Positions 8,751 to 19,617 of a stretch of DNA of 64,000 nucleotides are shown here, piece by piece. The notes under the pieces are model-generated. The model saw only the letters and a program-made list of their open reading frames with translations. It ran no database searches and was not told the DNA's origin. Source of the DNA: Paenibacillus soyae (lineage in GTDB: Bacteria; Bacillota; Bacilli; Paenibacillales; Paenibacillaceae); contig NZ_JANIPJ010000009.1 of assembly GCF_024623455.1 (NCBI RefSeq), positions 124,001 through 188,000 on the forward strand, read 5' to 3'. A program made the position numbers and the translations under genes. Every line of letters begins with the position of its first letter. The first letter of the stretch is position 1.

Positions 8751-10079
8751 TTGTCACAAAAAGTTACCGTTATCGGAGCAGGCCTCGCCGGGAGCGAAGC
8801 CGCATGGCAAATCGCCTCGCAGGGCATTCCCGTTACCCTATACGAAATGCGTCCGGTGAAGCAAACGCCGGCTCATCATACGAATCAATTCGCAGAGCTC
8901 GTCTGCAGCAACAGCCTTCGCGCGAACGGCCTCGCCAATGCGGTCGGGGTGCTGAAGGAAGAAATGCGCAGGCTCGACTCCCTAATTCTGAGCTGCGCCG
9001 ATCAGCATGCCGTGCCGGCGGGGGGCGCGCTGGCCGTCGACCGAGAGGGCTTCTCCGGAGAAGTGACGCGGAGGCTTCGCGAACACCCGCTCGTAGAAAT
9101 TCGCAACGAGGAAGTAACCGAAATTCCGCAGGACGGCATTACGGTTATCGCGACAGGACCTCTGACCGCGGCCGATCTGTCGAAGCAAATCCAGGATTTG
9201 CTGGGCGAGGAGTATTTTTATTTCTACGACGCGGCGGCGCCGATTATCGAGAAGGACTCCATCGATATGAGTAAAGTTTATTTGGCATCCCGCTACGATA
9301 AAGGAGAAGCGGCTTATTTAAACTGTCCGATGACGGAGGAGGAATTTAACGCTTTCTACGAAGCGTTAATTGCCGCCGAGACGGCCGAGCTGAAGGAATT
9401 CGAGAAAGAAATTTATTTCGAAGGGTGCATGCCGATCGAAGTGATGATGCGACGCGGCAAACAAACCGCGCTCTTCGGGCCGATGAAGCCAGTCGGACTC
9501 GTCAATCCCCATACGGGCAAGCTGCCGCACGCGGTCATCCAGCTTCGCCAGGATAACGCTGCGGGCACGTTATATAACATGGTCGGGTTTCAGACTCATC
9601 TCAAATGGGGCGAGCAAAAACGCGTTTTCTCCATGATCCCTGGGCTCGAGAACGCGGAATTTGTTCGCTTTGGCGTTATGCACCGGAATACGTTCATCAA
9701 CTCGCCTAAGCTGCTGAAGCCGACTTATCAGACGATCAACAGGGAGACGCTGTTTTTCGCCGGTCAAATGACGGGCGTTGAGGGCTACGTGGAATCCGCG
9801 GCCTCCGGATTGATTGCGGGACTGAACGCGGCTCGTCTCGCCGGCGGCCTCGAGCCGCTCGTCTTGCCGGAGCAGACGGCGCTGGGCAGCATGGCTCATT
9901 ACATTACGACGGCGGACTTCAAGCACTTCCAGCCGATGAACGCCAATTTCGGTTTGTTCCCGCCGCTGGAGAGCCGTATCAAAAATAAAAAAGATAAAAA
10001 CGAAGCGATTGCTAATCGCGCTCTTGATCGCATAGAACAATTTAAGCAGGAACATTTATCAGCTTCCGCCGTACAGTAA
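8751..10079 (+). CDS. trmFO: Folate/FAD-dependent tRNA (uracil-54-C5)-methyltransferase TrmFO
   Basis: TrmFO makes ribothymidine at position 54 of tRNA, using methylene-tetrahydrofolate as carbon donor and FADH2 as reductant. The 442-residue protein begins with a dinucleotide-binding motif ([18 protein letters not shown]) and carries [37 protein letters not shown] and [18 protein letters not shown], all typical of the family. The TTG start at 8751 sits ten bases after AAGAAAGGA. In B. subtilis xerC (codV) comes next; here only 75 bases separate it from hslV. Confidence 0.96.
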   Translation: MSQKVTVIGAGLAGSEAAWQIASQGIPVTLYEMRPVKQTPAHHTNQFAELVCSNSLRANGLANAVGVLKEEMRRLDSLILSCADQHAVPAGGALAVDREGFSGEVTRRLREHPLVEIRNEEVTEIPQDGITVIATGPLTAADLSKQIQDLLGEEYFYFYDAAAPIIEKDSIDMSKVYLASRYDKGEAAYLNCPMTEEEFNAFYEALIAAETAELKEFEKEIYFEGCMPIEVMMRRGKQTALFGPMKPVGLVNPHTGKLPHAVIQLRQDNAAGTLYNMVGFQTHLKWGEQKRVFSMIPGLENAEFVRFGVMHRNTFINSPKLLKPTYQTINRETLFFAGQMTGVEGYVESAASGLIAGLNAARLAGGLEPLVLPEQTALGSMAHYITTADFKHFQPMNANFGLFPPLESRIKNKKDKNEAIANRALDRIEQFKQEHLSASAVQ

Positions 10080-10154
10080 ACTAGGAGATTTTCGATTTTT
10101 GGCAAGCTACAATCGATTACGGGTCCTAACATTCATTGGAGGAGGTTCTCGCCC

Positions 10155-10697
10155 ATGGAAATGCAGTTTCATGCGACGACGATTTGCGCGGTTCGTCACG
10201 GAGGCAAGGGAGCAATCGCGGGGGACGGGCAAGTGACTTTCGGAAATAGCATGGTAATGAAAAACTCCGCGAAGAAGGTGCGCAGGCTTTACCGCGGCCA
10301 AGTTGTGGCGGGCTTCGCCGGCTCCGTCGCGGACGCGATCACTTTGTTCGAGAAGTTCGAAGCCAAGCTCGAGGAGCATCACGGCAATCTTCAACGCGCG
10401 GCGGTGGAGATGGCCAAGGATTGGCGTTCAGACCGCATCCTGCGAAAGCTGGAGGCGATGATGCTGGTCATGGATAAGACCGGATTATTATTGATTTCCG
10501 GCAACGGCGAAATTATTGAACCGGATGACGGCATTCTCGCTATCGGCTCGGGCGGCTCGTTTGCGCTATCGGCGGCTCGCGCGCTCGTGAGGCATGCGCC
10601 TGACATGGAAGCGAAGGAAATCGCCAAGTCGTCTCTTGAAATCGCGGCGGAAATATGCGTCTTCACGAATCATAATATCATTGTAGAAGAGATTTAA
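10155..10697 (+). CDS. hslV: HslV (ClpQ/CodW) peptidase subunit of the HslUV protease
   Basis: HslV is the proteasome-like peptidase that works with the HslU unfoldase. The protein is 180 residues and runs [17 protein letters not shown], then [29 protein letters not shown] and [20 protein letters not shown], all family-typical. The TTI triplet that starts mature E. coli HslV lies at residues 8-10 here. B. subtilis ClpQ is reported to use an N-terminal Ser, which this protein lacks. AGGAGG precedes the ATG by about nine bases. hslU follows after 24 bases. Confidence 0.95.
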   Translation: MEMQFHATTICAVRHGGKGAIAGDGQVTFGNSMVMKNSAKKVRRLYRGQVVAGFAGSVADAITLFEKFEAKLEEHHGNLQRAAVEMAKDWRSDRILRKLEAMMLVMDKTGLLLISGNGEIIEPDDGILAIGSGGSFALSAARALVRHAPDMEAKEIAKSSLEIAAEICVFTNHNIIVEEI

Positions 10698-10721
10698 TTA
10701 GGATAGCGGAGGCGATGGACA

Positions 10722-12128
<1,407 letters not shown>

Positions 12129-12156
12129 CGGTTATAGTCTTGGGAGGCATTAGGAA

Positions 12157-12933
12157 ATGAGTTTATTGAATAAAACAAGAACGCTGAACCGGCTGCTCCA
12201 ACGAGCGGCCGGCAAGGCGCTTAGCTTCAGGGAAATGGCGGAAGTGCTACAAACGACTATTCAGAGCAACGTCTTCGTCGTCAGCCGCCGCGGCAAAATA
12301 TTGGGCTGCGCGGCCGTAGACCCTTACGATCACGATTTTATCCGTACGTTGTCGGGGGACGAGCTTCGTTTCTCGCCGGAGACGAATGCAGGTTTCCTGG
12401 AAGCGGAGGAATCCATAACTAACGTTTCCCCCGAAGCGGACATGTTCCGCGGCTTCGGCAGATTGGGCAGCCAGGAAGTCATGACCGTCGTCCCGATTCT
12501 GGGAGGCGGCGACAGGCTGGGGACGCTCGTGCTGTCCAGGCTGTCGGGCGCCTTCAACGACGATGACCTAGTCCTTGCCGAATATGGATCAACCATCGTG
12601 GGGATGGAGATACTGCGGGAAAGAGCGGAGGAGATCGAACAGGAGGTCAGAAGCCGCGCCGTTGTATCCGTGGCGGTCGGTTCGTTATCCTTCAGCGAGC
12701 AGGAAGCCGTTGAGCATATTTTCGAAGAGCTGGACGGCAAAGAAGGATTGCTGGTCGCTTCGAAGATTGCCGATCGGGTCGGCATTACCCGTTCCGTTAT
12801 CGTGAACGCGCTGCGCAAGCTGGAAAGCGCCGGCGTAATCGAAACCAGATCGCTAGGAATGAAAGGTACTTACATTCGTATCCTCAACCATCAGCTTTTG
12901 CAGGAGCTGGAAAAAATTAAGTCGCAAATCTAG
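12157..12933 (+). CDS. codY: Global nutrient-responsive repressor CodY
   Basis: CodY senses GTP and branched-chain amino acids and represses amino-acid, competence and motility genes in rich medium. The 258-residue protein starts [17 protein letters not shown], has a GAF-type sensor over roughly the first 155 residues, and a winged-helix domain with recognition region [20 protein letters not shown] at residues 201-220. This C-terminal segment is nearly invariant in Firmicutes. It ends the trmFO-hslVU-codY cluster and is followed by a terminator. Confidence 0.97.
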   Translation: MSLLNKTRTLNRLLQRAAGKALSFREMAEVLQTTIQSNVFVVSRRGKILGCAAVDPYDHDFIRTLSGDELRFSPETNAGFLEAEESITNVSPEADMFRGFGRLGSQEVMTVVPILGGGDRLGTLVLSRLSGAFNDDDLVLAEYGSTIVGMEILRERAEEIEQEVRSRAVVSVAVGSLSFSEQEAVEHIFEELDGKEGLLVASKIADRVGITRSVIVNALRKLESAGVIETRSLGMKGTYIRILNHQLLQELEKIKSQI

Positions 12934-12950
12934 GTCCGACATACCAAACT

Positions 12951-12985
12951 AGCCCTATCTTTCCAAAAAGATAGGGCTATTTTCT
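12951..12985 (+). terminator. Rho-independent terminator after codY
   Basis: AGCCCTATCTTT pairs perfectly with AAAGATAGGGCT around a CCAA loop and is followed by ATTTTCTT. It separates the codY unit from the fla/che operon. Confidence 0.9.
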
Positions 12986-12987
12986 TA

Positions 12988-13015
12988 TTGTAAACTTTTA
13001 GGAAATGTTTAATAT
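12988..13015 (+). promoter_or_regulatory. Candidate SigA promoter of the fla/che operon
   Basis: TTGTAA (12988-12993) and TAATAT (13010-13015) are separated by 16 bases, about 130 bases before flgB. Each hexamer matches the consensus at four of six positions. It lies just after the codY terminator, where the B. subtilis fla/che promoter is also found. I did not find a convincing SigD site here. Confidence 0.4.
12993..13007. promoter_or_regulatory. Possible CodY box between -35 and -10
   Basis: The 15-mer AACTTTTAGGAAATG matches the CodY consensus AATTTTCWGAAAATT at 11 of 15 positions and lies inside the candidate fla/che promoter. CodY is known to repress motility genes in B. subtilis. With four mismatches this is suggestive only. 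Confidence 0.35.
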
Positions 13016-13143
13016 ATTCATGTCGGCACGAGTCGACAATTTTATCTCATTTTTTTAATCTTTTTGTGTCGAATGAAGAAGGAATGAGGAGCATTCTGTT
13101 GAATAGGTAACATAAGATTTTCATGATGAAAGTGGTGAAACCT

Positions 13144-13560
13144 ATGAGATTGTTAAATAGCGCCTCCTTTAACAGAATGGAGCAAGCCGTTTACGCGGCC
13201 GAAATGAGACAACGCGTCATTTCGGATAACGTTGCGAACGCGGAAACACCTCATTTCAAGAGATCTGAGGTTTTGTTCGAACAGTTACTCGAGGAATCGA
13301 TGGGAACATCCTCCCATAAAAGACTGGCAGGAAAAATGAGCGACGCCAGACATATAGAAATTGGTTCTAGCGCATCAAGGGTCCCTAATGCTAAAGTTGT
13401 AACTGACGAATCGACCACTATGAATAATAACCAGAACAATGTCGACATAGATCGAGAAATGTCGTTACTTGCAAAAAATCAGCTGAACTATAACTTCTAT
13501 GTTCAGCAAATTAACCACGATGTGAAAATGATAAGAACCGCAATCGACGGGAGGGCTTAA
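13144..13560 (+). CDS. flgB: Flagellar basal-body rod protein FlgB
   Basis: FlgB is a proximal rod subunit. From ATG 13144 the protein is 138 residues and begins MRLLNSASFNRMEQAVYAAE, with the rod signature VISDNVANAETPHFKRSEV around residues 25-43. The C-terminal helix QLNYNFYVQQINHDVKMIRTAI is family-like. An earlier ATG pair at 13123/13126 would add seven residues, but AAAGTGGTG fits 13144 better. It is the first gene of the long operon; flgC starts three bases after its stop. Confidence 0.93.
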   Translation: MRLLNSASFNRMEQAVYAAEMRQRVISDNVANAETPHFKRSEVLFEQLLEESMGTSSHKRLAGKMSDARHIEIGSSASRVPNAKVVTDESTTMNNNQNNVDIDREMSLLAKNQLNYNFYVQQINHDVKMIRTAIDGRA

Positions 13561-13563
13561 TCC

Positions 13564-14013
13564 ATGAGAATATCCACAGGTTTTGATATTAGCGCATCGG
13601 CGTTAACCGCCCAGCGCTTGCGGATGGACGTTATTTCATCCAATATCGCGAATGCCGAAACGACCAGGGGCAGTTTTGTGAATGGGAAATTTGAACCATA
13701 TAAGCGCAAGCTTGTCGTGCTGGAACCGACTTCGCAGTCGTTCTCGAACGTCCTGTCGAAGCAAATGGCCCAAGACGGCGCGGCGAAGGGCGTGAGGGTC
13801 GCCAGAATTCAGGAAGATCAGACGCCTAGCAAGCTGGTCTACAATCCATCGCATCCCGATGCCGACGAGAATGGCTATGTGAACATGCCGAATGTGGATG
13901 TAGCGAAAGAGATGGTCGACATGATCTCGGCGTCCAGAGCCTATGAAGCTAACGTAACTGCAATTAATGCAACCAAATCAATGTTCGTAAAAGCGTTGGA
14001 GATTGGAAAATAA
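13564..14013 (+). CDS. flgC: Flagellar basal-body rod protein FlgC
   Basis: FlgC is a rod subunit exported by the flagellar type III system. The 149-residue protein has the N-terminal rod motif LRMDVISSNIANAETTRG and ends with the conserved VDVAKEMVDMISASRAYEAN and a C-terminal helix. It fits between flgB and fliE as in all Bacillales. Confidence 0.96.
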   Translation: MRISTGFDISASALTAQRLRMDVISSNIANAETTRGSFVNGKFEPYKRKLVVLEPTSQSFSNVLSKQMAQDGAAKGVRVARIQEDQTPSKLVYNPSHPDADENGYVNMPNVDVAKEMVDMISASRAYEANVTAINATKSMFVKALEIGK

Positions 14014-14046
14014 CCGACTTAATAGTTAGCGGAGGGAAATGACGAC

Positions 14047-14352
14047 ATGATTCAATCGATGCAATTAGGACAAGCAGTCCCTGCCAAAACCATTCAGACC
14101 CAGCCCATTGAGCAAAAAACTCCGGCTGAATTGACCCAAAGCTTCGGCCAATATCTTCAAACGGCCCTAGACAGCGTTAGCGCGCAAGAAAAAAACGTTC
14201 ATAAGATGAACGATCAATATTTGCTTGGCAAAGTCGATGTCACTCAAGTCCTGATCGCTTCGGAGCAAGCCCAGCTTAGTTTGCAATTCACCTCGCAAGT
14301 CCGCAACAAGGTAGTCGAGGCATATCAAGAGATTATGCGGATGCAAATCTAA
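14047..14352 (+). CDS. fliE: Flagellar hook-basal body complex protein FliE
   Basis: FliE links the MS ring to the rod. The protein is 101 residues, with a variable N-terminus and the conserved C-terminal half (VTQVLIASEQAQLSLQFTSQ, then VEAYQEIMRMQI). GGAGGG precedes the ATG. It completes the flgB-flgC-fliE set. Confidence 0.94.
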   Translation: MIQSMQLGQAVPAKTIQTQPIEQKTPAELTQSFGQYLQTALDSVSAQEKNVHKMNDQYLLGKVDVTQVLIASEQAQLSLQFTSQVRNKVVEAYQEIMRMQI

Positions 14353-14387
14353 TCGTAATTTTTTCCTAGCAAAGGTGAGGTGAAACT

Positions 14388-15959
14388 GTGAACGAGAAAG
14401 TAGCCCTTGTCCGGGAGCGGCTGTCGCAGTTCTGGGGGCAGATGGGCAAGAAACAAAAAATATGGTTGGGGGCCTCGATTAGCGGATTGTTGTTAACGGT
14501 CATCTTGTTAACAATCGTCTTCACAAGAACGGAATATGAGCTTGCTTTTCAAAATCTGGACGCTACGGATGCCGCTGCTGTCATGAACTATTTGGACAGC
14601 AACGCCATCCCTTACGAGCTCGGCAATGGAAGCACCAGCATCATGGTGCCTAGCGCCGTGGCCTCCAAGGTGAAGGTGGATATCGGTTCCCAAGGCTTGG
14701 TGCAGAACGGATCCATCGGCTTTGAAGTGTTCAGCGCCAATTCCTCTCAGCTTGGAACGACCGAAAATGAATTTAACGTTATATATCAGAACGCTTTGAA
14801 TGGCGAAGTCCAGAAGCTCCTGAACCAGCTGGAAGGAGTCGAAAGCTCGAAGGTGCTCATCAGCGCCGCAGAAGAAAGCGTCTTTCTCACACCTGAGGAT
14901 ACATCGAAGGCATCTGCCGCAATCGTGATGAAGTTTACGCCGGGCTTCCGCCCGACGCAAAAAGCGATCGACAGCTATTATAATCTTGTTCAGGCAACCG
15001 TGCCTGACTTGGCTGTCGAGGACATCACGATCTCGAGTCCTCAGGGCGAACTTATGTCTACGGAAGCTGGCGGGATGGGTACGGGAGACGCGGACGCCGT
15101 TGATCTTCAATTCAAAATTCAAAGCAAGTTCGAATCCGATTTGAAGAAGAACATTCAAGAATTCCTGGGTCCGATCGTGGGCAATGACAATCTGGTTGTT
15201 AGTATATCCAGCAGCATGAACTTCGATAAGGAGATTACGGAGGAAAACCTGGTAAGGCCGCTTGAGAACAACAATAATAACGGCATTATCGTAAGCGAGG
15301 AAGTTAATAACGCAACATCTACCGGCTCTTCGACTGAGGCTGGAGGCGTAGCCGGGACCGGCGAAACCGACATCCCGGGCTACGAGGCTGCCGGAGGAGA
15401 TACCAGCTCCTCCGAGACGAGCTCCCAGATCCGTAACTATGACTTCGACCGAATCAAGAAGAATATCCAGTCCGGACCATTTGTACTGAAGGACCTCTCT
15501 ATTAGTATCGGCATCGAGGCCGAACAATTGAATGACGAACAGGCTAGAACGGATATTATGAATTATTTGACAACGCTTGTCCGCTCGCAGCTGGCCGATT
15601 CTGGTCAGGATGTAAATGATGACGAGTTGATTAACAAAAAGGTTTCGCTTATCGCCCGAACTTTTGCGGAAAGCCCGACAGAAACGACTGCCGGCGGCTT
15701 ATCCACAGCTTGGATGGTCGGTCTCGGAGTTGCCGCTCTGGCCGTAATCGGCGGACTTGTCTATATGCTGGCGCGCAGACGGAAGCAAGCCGAAATCGAA
15801 GAAGTCGAAATGCCTGAACCTACGAAGGTCGAATATCCGACTCTCGATCTTGAAAATGTTACCAACGAAAGCCAGGCTCGCAAAAATCTAGAAACGCTCG
15901 CCAAACGTAAACCGGACGAATTCGTTAACCTACTTCGTACTTGGCTGGCGGATGAATAG
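14388..15959 (+). CDS. fliF: Flagellar MS-ring protein FliF
   Basis: FliF forms the membrane MS ring that houses the export gate. The 523-residue protein has a first membrane segment at about residues 25-45 (IWLGASISGLLLTVILLTIV), YscJ-like ring-building domains (EFNVIYQNALNGEVQKLL), a Ser/Thr/Gly-rich disordered stretch around 295-345, and a second membrane segment at about 440-462 (AWMVGLGVAALAVIGGLVYM). A short acidic FliG-binding tail follows. GTG 14388 follows AGGTGAGGTG. Confidence 0.96.
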   Translation: MNEKVALVRERLSQFWGQMGKKQKIWLGASISGLLLTVILLTIVFTRTEYELAFQNLDATDAAAVMNYLDSNAIPYELGNGSTSIMVPSAVASKVKVDIGSQGLVQNGSIGFEVFSANSSQLGTTENEFNVIYQNALNGEVQKLLNQLEGVESSKVLISAAEESVFLTPEDTSKASAAIVMKFTPGFRPTQKAIDSYYNLVQATVPDLAVEDITISSPQGELMSTEAGGMGTGDADAVDLQFKIQSKFESDLKKNIQEFLGPIVGNDNLVVSISSSMNFDKEITEENLVRPLENNNNNGIIVSEEVNNATSTGSSTEAGGVAGTGETDIPGYEAAGGDTSSSETSSQIRNYDFDRIKKNIQSGPFVLKDLSISIGIEAEQLNDEQARTDIMNYLTTLVRSQLADSGQDVNDDELINKKVSLIARTFAESPTETTAGGLSTAWMVGLGVAALAVIGGLVYMLARRRKQAEIEEVEMPEPTKVEYPTLDLENVTNESQARKNLETLAKRKPDEFVNLLRTWLADE

Positions 15960-15970
15960 GAGGGCTGTCA

Positions 15971-16984
15971 TTGTCGAAAACGATGCAACCACTAACCGGT
16001 AGACAAAAAGCAGCGATCTTATTAATTACGCTGGGGCCTGAAGTGTCCGCGCAAATCTTCAAGCACCTTCGCGATGACGAAATCGAGCAGCTAACGCTTG
16101 AAATCGCGAACGTCCGGAAGGTCGACAGCCAAGATCGCGAGCTCATCTTAAGCGAATTCCATCAAATTTGCATGGCGCAAGAATATATTTCCCAAGGCGG
16201 TATCACCTATGCCAAGGACATTCTCGAGAAAGCGCTCGGCGAGTCCAAAGCGCTGGAAGTGATCAACCGGTTGACCGCTACTCTGCAAGTCAGACCGTTC
16301 GACTTTGCGCGTAAAGCGGAGCCGACCCAGATTCTTAACTTCATTCAGAACGAAAACTCGCAGACGATCGCTCTCGTGTTGTCCTATTTGCAGCCGGATC
16401 AATCGTCGCAGATTCTCTCGTCGCTTCCGCAGGATAAACAAGCGGATGTGGCAAGAAGAGTCGCTCTTATGGACAGCACTTCGCCAGAGGTTATCTCTCA
16501 GGTGGAGAGAGTGCTCGAGCAGAAGCTGTCGGCTACCGTTACGCAGGACTACACGAATGCGGGCGGCATCGATTCGATCGTCCAAATCTTGAACGGCGTC
16601 GATCGCGGAACGGAGCGGACGATCCTGGACGCCCTCGAAATTCAGGATCCGGAGCTCGCCGAAGAGATCAAGAAACGGATGTTCGTATTCGAGGATATCG
16701 TCAACATCGACAACCGTTCCATTCAACGCATTATCCGGGATATCGAAAACGCGGATCTCCAGCTGGCTCTCAAAGTGGCGAGCGAGGAAGTACGCGAAGC
16801 GATCTTCCGCAATATGTCGAAGCGGATGGCCGACACGTTCAAGGAAGAAATGGATATCATGGGACCTGTCCGGCTGCGTGACGTGGAAGAAGCCCAAACA
16901 AGAATCGTCGCTACGATTCGCAGGCTAGAAGAATCAGGCGAAATCATCATCGCTCGCGGCGGAGGAGATGATATCATTGTCTAA
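15971..16984 (+). CDS. fliG: Flagellar motor switch protein FliG
   Basis: FliG sits on the MS ring and transmits torque from the stator. The 337-residue protein begins LTGRQKAAILLITLGPEVSA and contains the middle-domain segment NENSQTIALVLSYLQPDQ. The C-terminal charged helix carries the stator-contact pattern (SNMSKRM-like RNMSKRMADTFKEEMDIMGP). It uses a TTG start with GGAGGG upstream and overlaps the fliH start by eight bases. Confidence 0.96.
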   Translation: MSKTMQPLTGRQKAAILLITLGPEVSAQIFKHLRDDEIEQLTLEIANVRKVDSQDRELILSEFHQICMAQEYISQGGITYAKDILEKALGESKALEVINRLTATLQVRPFDFARKAEPTQILNFIQNENSQTIALVLSYLQPDQSSQILSSLPQDKQADVARRVALMDSTSPEVISQVERVLEQKLSATVTQDYTNAGGIDSIVQILNGVDRGTERTILDALEIQDPELAEEIKKRMFVFEDIVNIDNRSIQRIIRDIENADLQLALKVASEEVREAIFRNMSKRMADTFKEEMDIMGPVRLRDVEEAQTRIVATIRRLEESGEIIIARGGGDDIIV

Positions 16985-17819
16985 TTTGATCAAGTCGACC
17001 AGCGTCGTTCCGCTCGAACAGTCCAAGCAGCTCAAATGGGTTAATCCATTTCCCGCGCCGGCTAACGCCGGGTTGGACGAGATTGAGCAGCAGGTGCCCG
17101 CCGGGCCGGATGAAGAGACGTTGTCCCTTCGGGATCAAATTTTGGAGGATGCTCAAGCTTTCGCCGAGAACCGTCTGCGCGAAACGGCGCAAGACTGCGA
17201 GAAGATGCTCGCCGATGCCGAAGCCCACATCGAGGTTTGGTGGCTTCAGAAGCGGGCTGAAGACGAGCAAACGGTCGAAGCCGCGCGTAAAGCGGGATTC
17301 GAGCAGGGGTACTCGGAAGGAGCCGCCGCATCCGAGGCGGATTTGCATGAGCAGTGGCGCTCGAAGCTGGAAGAAGCGTCGGAAGTGCTTAAGCTGGCCT
17401 ATTCTTCCCGCGCACAGATCATTCAGGAGGCGGAGCCGTTCCTAGTTGAATTAAGCTGCGCCATTGCCGAGAAGATCATCGACAGACAGCTTACTATAGA
17501 ACCGGAAATCGCGATCGAACTTATACGCAATTCATTATCTAGAAGACGCGAGCAGGGCGTCATTACGCTGTGCGTCGCGCCGTCGCAGCTTGCGTTCGTG
17601 CAAGCGGCAAGGGAAGAGCTTCATACCGCCATCGATTCTCAAGCCGAGCTGCAGATTTTGCCGGATTCGACGATCAAGGATAACGGATGCGTCATCCGTT
17701 CCTCGTTCGGCAGCATCGATGCCCGCATTGACACGCAGTTGATGGAGATCAAGAGAGAGCTCATGGGACTCGCGCATCAAAGCGGGGAAGAAAGAGGTAT
17801 AGGCCATGAACACGATTGA
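16977..17819 (+). CDS. fliH: Flagellar export regulator FliH
   Basis: FliH binds the FliI ATPase and delivers it to the export gate. From TTG 16977 the protein is 280 residues. Its middle part is a long charged helix (about 45-150) with Glu/Ala-rich coiled-coil character, and the C-terminal half contains the FliH/V-ATPase E-like region (AIAEKIIDRQLTIEPEIAIELI). An ATG at 16968 is also open, but GGAGGAG runs into it, so the TTG nine bases on is the better start. Its end overlaps fliI by 14 bases. Confidence 0.9.
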   Translation: MSNLIKSTSVVPLEQSKQLKWVNPFPAPANAGLDEIEQQVPAGPDEETLSLRDQILEDAQAFAENRLRETAQDCEKMLADAEAHIEVWWLQKRAEDEQTVEAARKAGFEQGYSEGAAASEADLHEQWRSKLEEASEVLKLAYSSRAQIIQEAEPFLVELSCAIAEKIIDRQLTIEPEIAIELIRNSLSRRREQGVITLCVAPSQLAFVQAAREELHTAIDSQAELQILPDSTIKDNGCVIRSSFGSIDARIDTQLMEIKRELMGLAHQSGEERGIGHEHD

Positions 17820-19125
17820 GATCGATATTGGCAAATACCTGGAGCATCTGAAGCCATTGGATCCCGTGCGGGTTAACGGCAAGGTCACTCAGGTCATCGG
17901 CCTTACGGTCGAATCCGAAGGGCCTGACGCAAGCATCGGGGATCTATGCTACATCTATCCGTCCAAAAGCGCCAAACCGCTGAAAGCGGAAGTCGTAGGC
18001 TTCCGTAACAATAAGGTTATTCTAATGCCCCTCGGGGACCTGCATTCGATTAGTCCCGGCTGCGATGTCGTCGGCACAGGCAAGCCGCTCACCGTGCAAG
18101 TGGGTTCCGAGCTGCTCGGCAAAGTGCTCGACGGTCTCGGCAATCCGCTCGACGGATCGAAGTTGCCAAGCCGAATGCAGCATTATTCCACGCACAACGA
18201 GCCGAGCAATCCGCTCAGCAGGCCAAGGGTTCAGGAGCCTCTAAGCGTCGGCGTTCGGGCCATAGACGGCTTGATAACCGTAGGGCAGGGACAGCGCGTC
18301 GGTATCTTCGCGGGTTCCGGCGTAGGCAAGAGCACATTGCTCGGCATGATTGCCCGCAATACGTCGGCCGATGTGAATGTCATCGCGCTGATCGGCGAAC
18401 GCGGCAGAGAGGTGCTCGAGTTTATCGAGAAGGACTTAGGACCTGAAGGTCTTGCAAGATCCGTTGTCATCGTCGCGACCTCCGACCAGCCTGCCTTGAT
18501 TCGAATGAAGGGCGCTCTGATCGCAACCAGCATCGCGGAATACTTCCGAGACCGTGGACTTAATGTCATGTTGATGATGGATTCCGTCACGCGTTACGCG
18601 ATGGCGCTGCGCGAGGTCGGACTTGCCGTCGGCGAACCTCCCGCAACGCGCGGCTATACGCCGTCCGTGTTCGCTGCTCTGCCGAAGCTGCTCGAAAGAG
18701 CCGGAACGGGTCCGGCTGGCTCTATTACCGCGTTCTATACGGTTCTAGTGGACGGCGATGATATGAACGAGCCGATCGCCGACGCCGTTCGGGGCATCTT
18801 GGATGGTCATATCGTATTAAGCCGGCATATTGCCCACAAAGGACATTTTCCCGCGATCGACGTGCTTGCGTCCGTAAGCCGGGTTATGAAGGAAATCGTA
18901 TCCGAAGAGCAGCAGGACGCGGCAAACCGATTGAAACGGCTGCTCTCTCTTTATAAGGATTCGGAGGACCTGATCAATATCGGGGCGTACCAGCAGGGTT
19001 CGAACAAAGAAATTGATACTGCGATCGAATATATCGACGCGATCCATGCCTTCACGAAGCAAAAGACGAATGAAAAAACGAATTTGCAAGAGACGCAAGA
19101 ACGTTTGCTTAATGAATTTTTATAG
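17806..19125 (+). CDS. fliI: Flagellum-specific ATPase FliI
   Basis: FliI is the F1-beta-like ATPase of the flagellar type III export system. The 439-residue protein has Walker A GSGVGKST at residues 170-177, and motifs IALIGERGREVLEFIEKDLG, VMLMMDSVTRYAMALREVGL and PPATRGYTPSVFA, which distinguish the FliI branch from F1. It lies between fliH and fliJ, its regulator and its stalk. Confidence 0.97.
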   Translation: MNTIEIDIGKYLEHLKPLDPVRVNGKVTQVIGLTVESEGPDASIGDLCYIYPSKSAKPLKAEVVGFRNNKVILMPLGDLHSISPGCDVVGTGKPLTVQVGSELLGKVLDGLGNPLDGSKLPSRMQHYSTHNEPSNPLSRPRVQEPLSVGVRAIDGLITVGQGQRVGIFAGSGVGKSTLLGMIARNTSADVNVIALIGERGREVLEFIEKDLGPEGLARSVVIVATSDQPALIRMKGALIATSIAEYFRDRGLNVMLMMDSVTRYAMALREVGLAVGEPPATRGYTPSVFAALPKLLERAGTGPAGSITAFYTVLVDGDDMNEPIADAVRGILDGHIVLSRHIAHKGHFPAIDVLASVSRVMKEIVSEEQQDAANRLKRLLSLYKDSEDLINIGAYQQGSNKEIDTAIEYIDAIHAFTKQKTNEKTNLQETQERLLNEFL

Positions 19126-19137
19126 GAGTTGAGTTGA

Positions 19138-19584
19138 TTGGCGTCCTTCAATTATTCCTTCCAAAAAATCGTGGATTTGAAGACAAGCGAGAAAACGCAG
19201 GCGGAATGGCTGCTCTCGACGGCGCTCGGCGCTTTGTCCGACGAGGAGAAATCGCTGGAGCAGCTTAGGGAAACGAAGCACGAATGGGAGCAGAAGCTTC
19301 TTGAAGCATCCGAGCAGGGAGTGCCCCTCTCCGACTTGCGAATGATTGGCCAATATGTAGAACACCTGCAGTCTCGCATTGAACTCAAATTAAAGGATGT
19401 CAGGCTGGCCGAGAGAGCGGTCGAACAAAACCGGTCGAAGCTGGCTGACAAAATGAAGGACGAGAAGGTATGGCTGAAAGCCAAGGACCACGCGTTCGAC
19501 CGCTTCAAGCAGGCTTTGCAGCTGAAGGAGCAGAACGAGCTGGACGAGATGGCAACCGTAAGGTTTATGATGCCTACCACTTAA
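19138..19584 (+). CDS. fliJ: Flagellar export stalk protein FliJ
   Basis: FliJ is a coiled-coil protein that occupies the FliI ring centre and contacts FlhA. The 148-residue protein is almost wholly helical by composition, rich in Lys, Glu, Leu and Gln, and opens with FNYSFQKIVDLKTSEKTQAE, a family-like start. TTG 19138 follows TAGGAGTTGAG. Identification rests on coiled-coil character plus position after fliI. Confidence 0.9.
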   Translation: MASFNYSFQKIVDLKTSEKTQAEWLLSTALGALSDEEKSLEQLRETKHEWEQKLLEASEQGVPLSDLRMIGQYVEHLQSRIELKLKDVRLAERAVEQNRSKLADKMKDEKVWLKAKDHAFDRFKQALQLKEQNELDEMATVRFMMPTT

Positions 19585-19617
19585 ATGACGGAAAGCCGCT
19601 TGAAGGGAGTGAGATAG

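Noticed and set aside
8741..9274. A 177-residue + strand frame overlapping the start of trmFO
   Set aside because: Different frame from the strongly conserved trmFO; Arg-rich, no motifs.
13032..13039. GTCGACAA as a SigD -10 (GCCGATAA) upstream of flgB
   Set aside because: Six of eight matches, but no TAAA lies at the required 14-16 base spacing.
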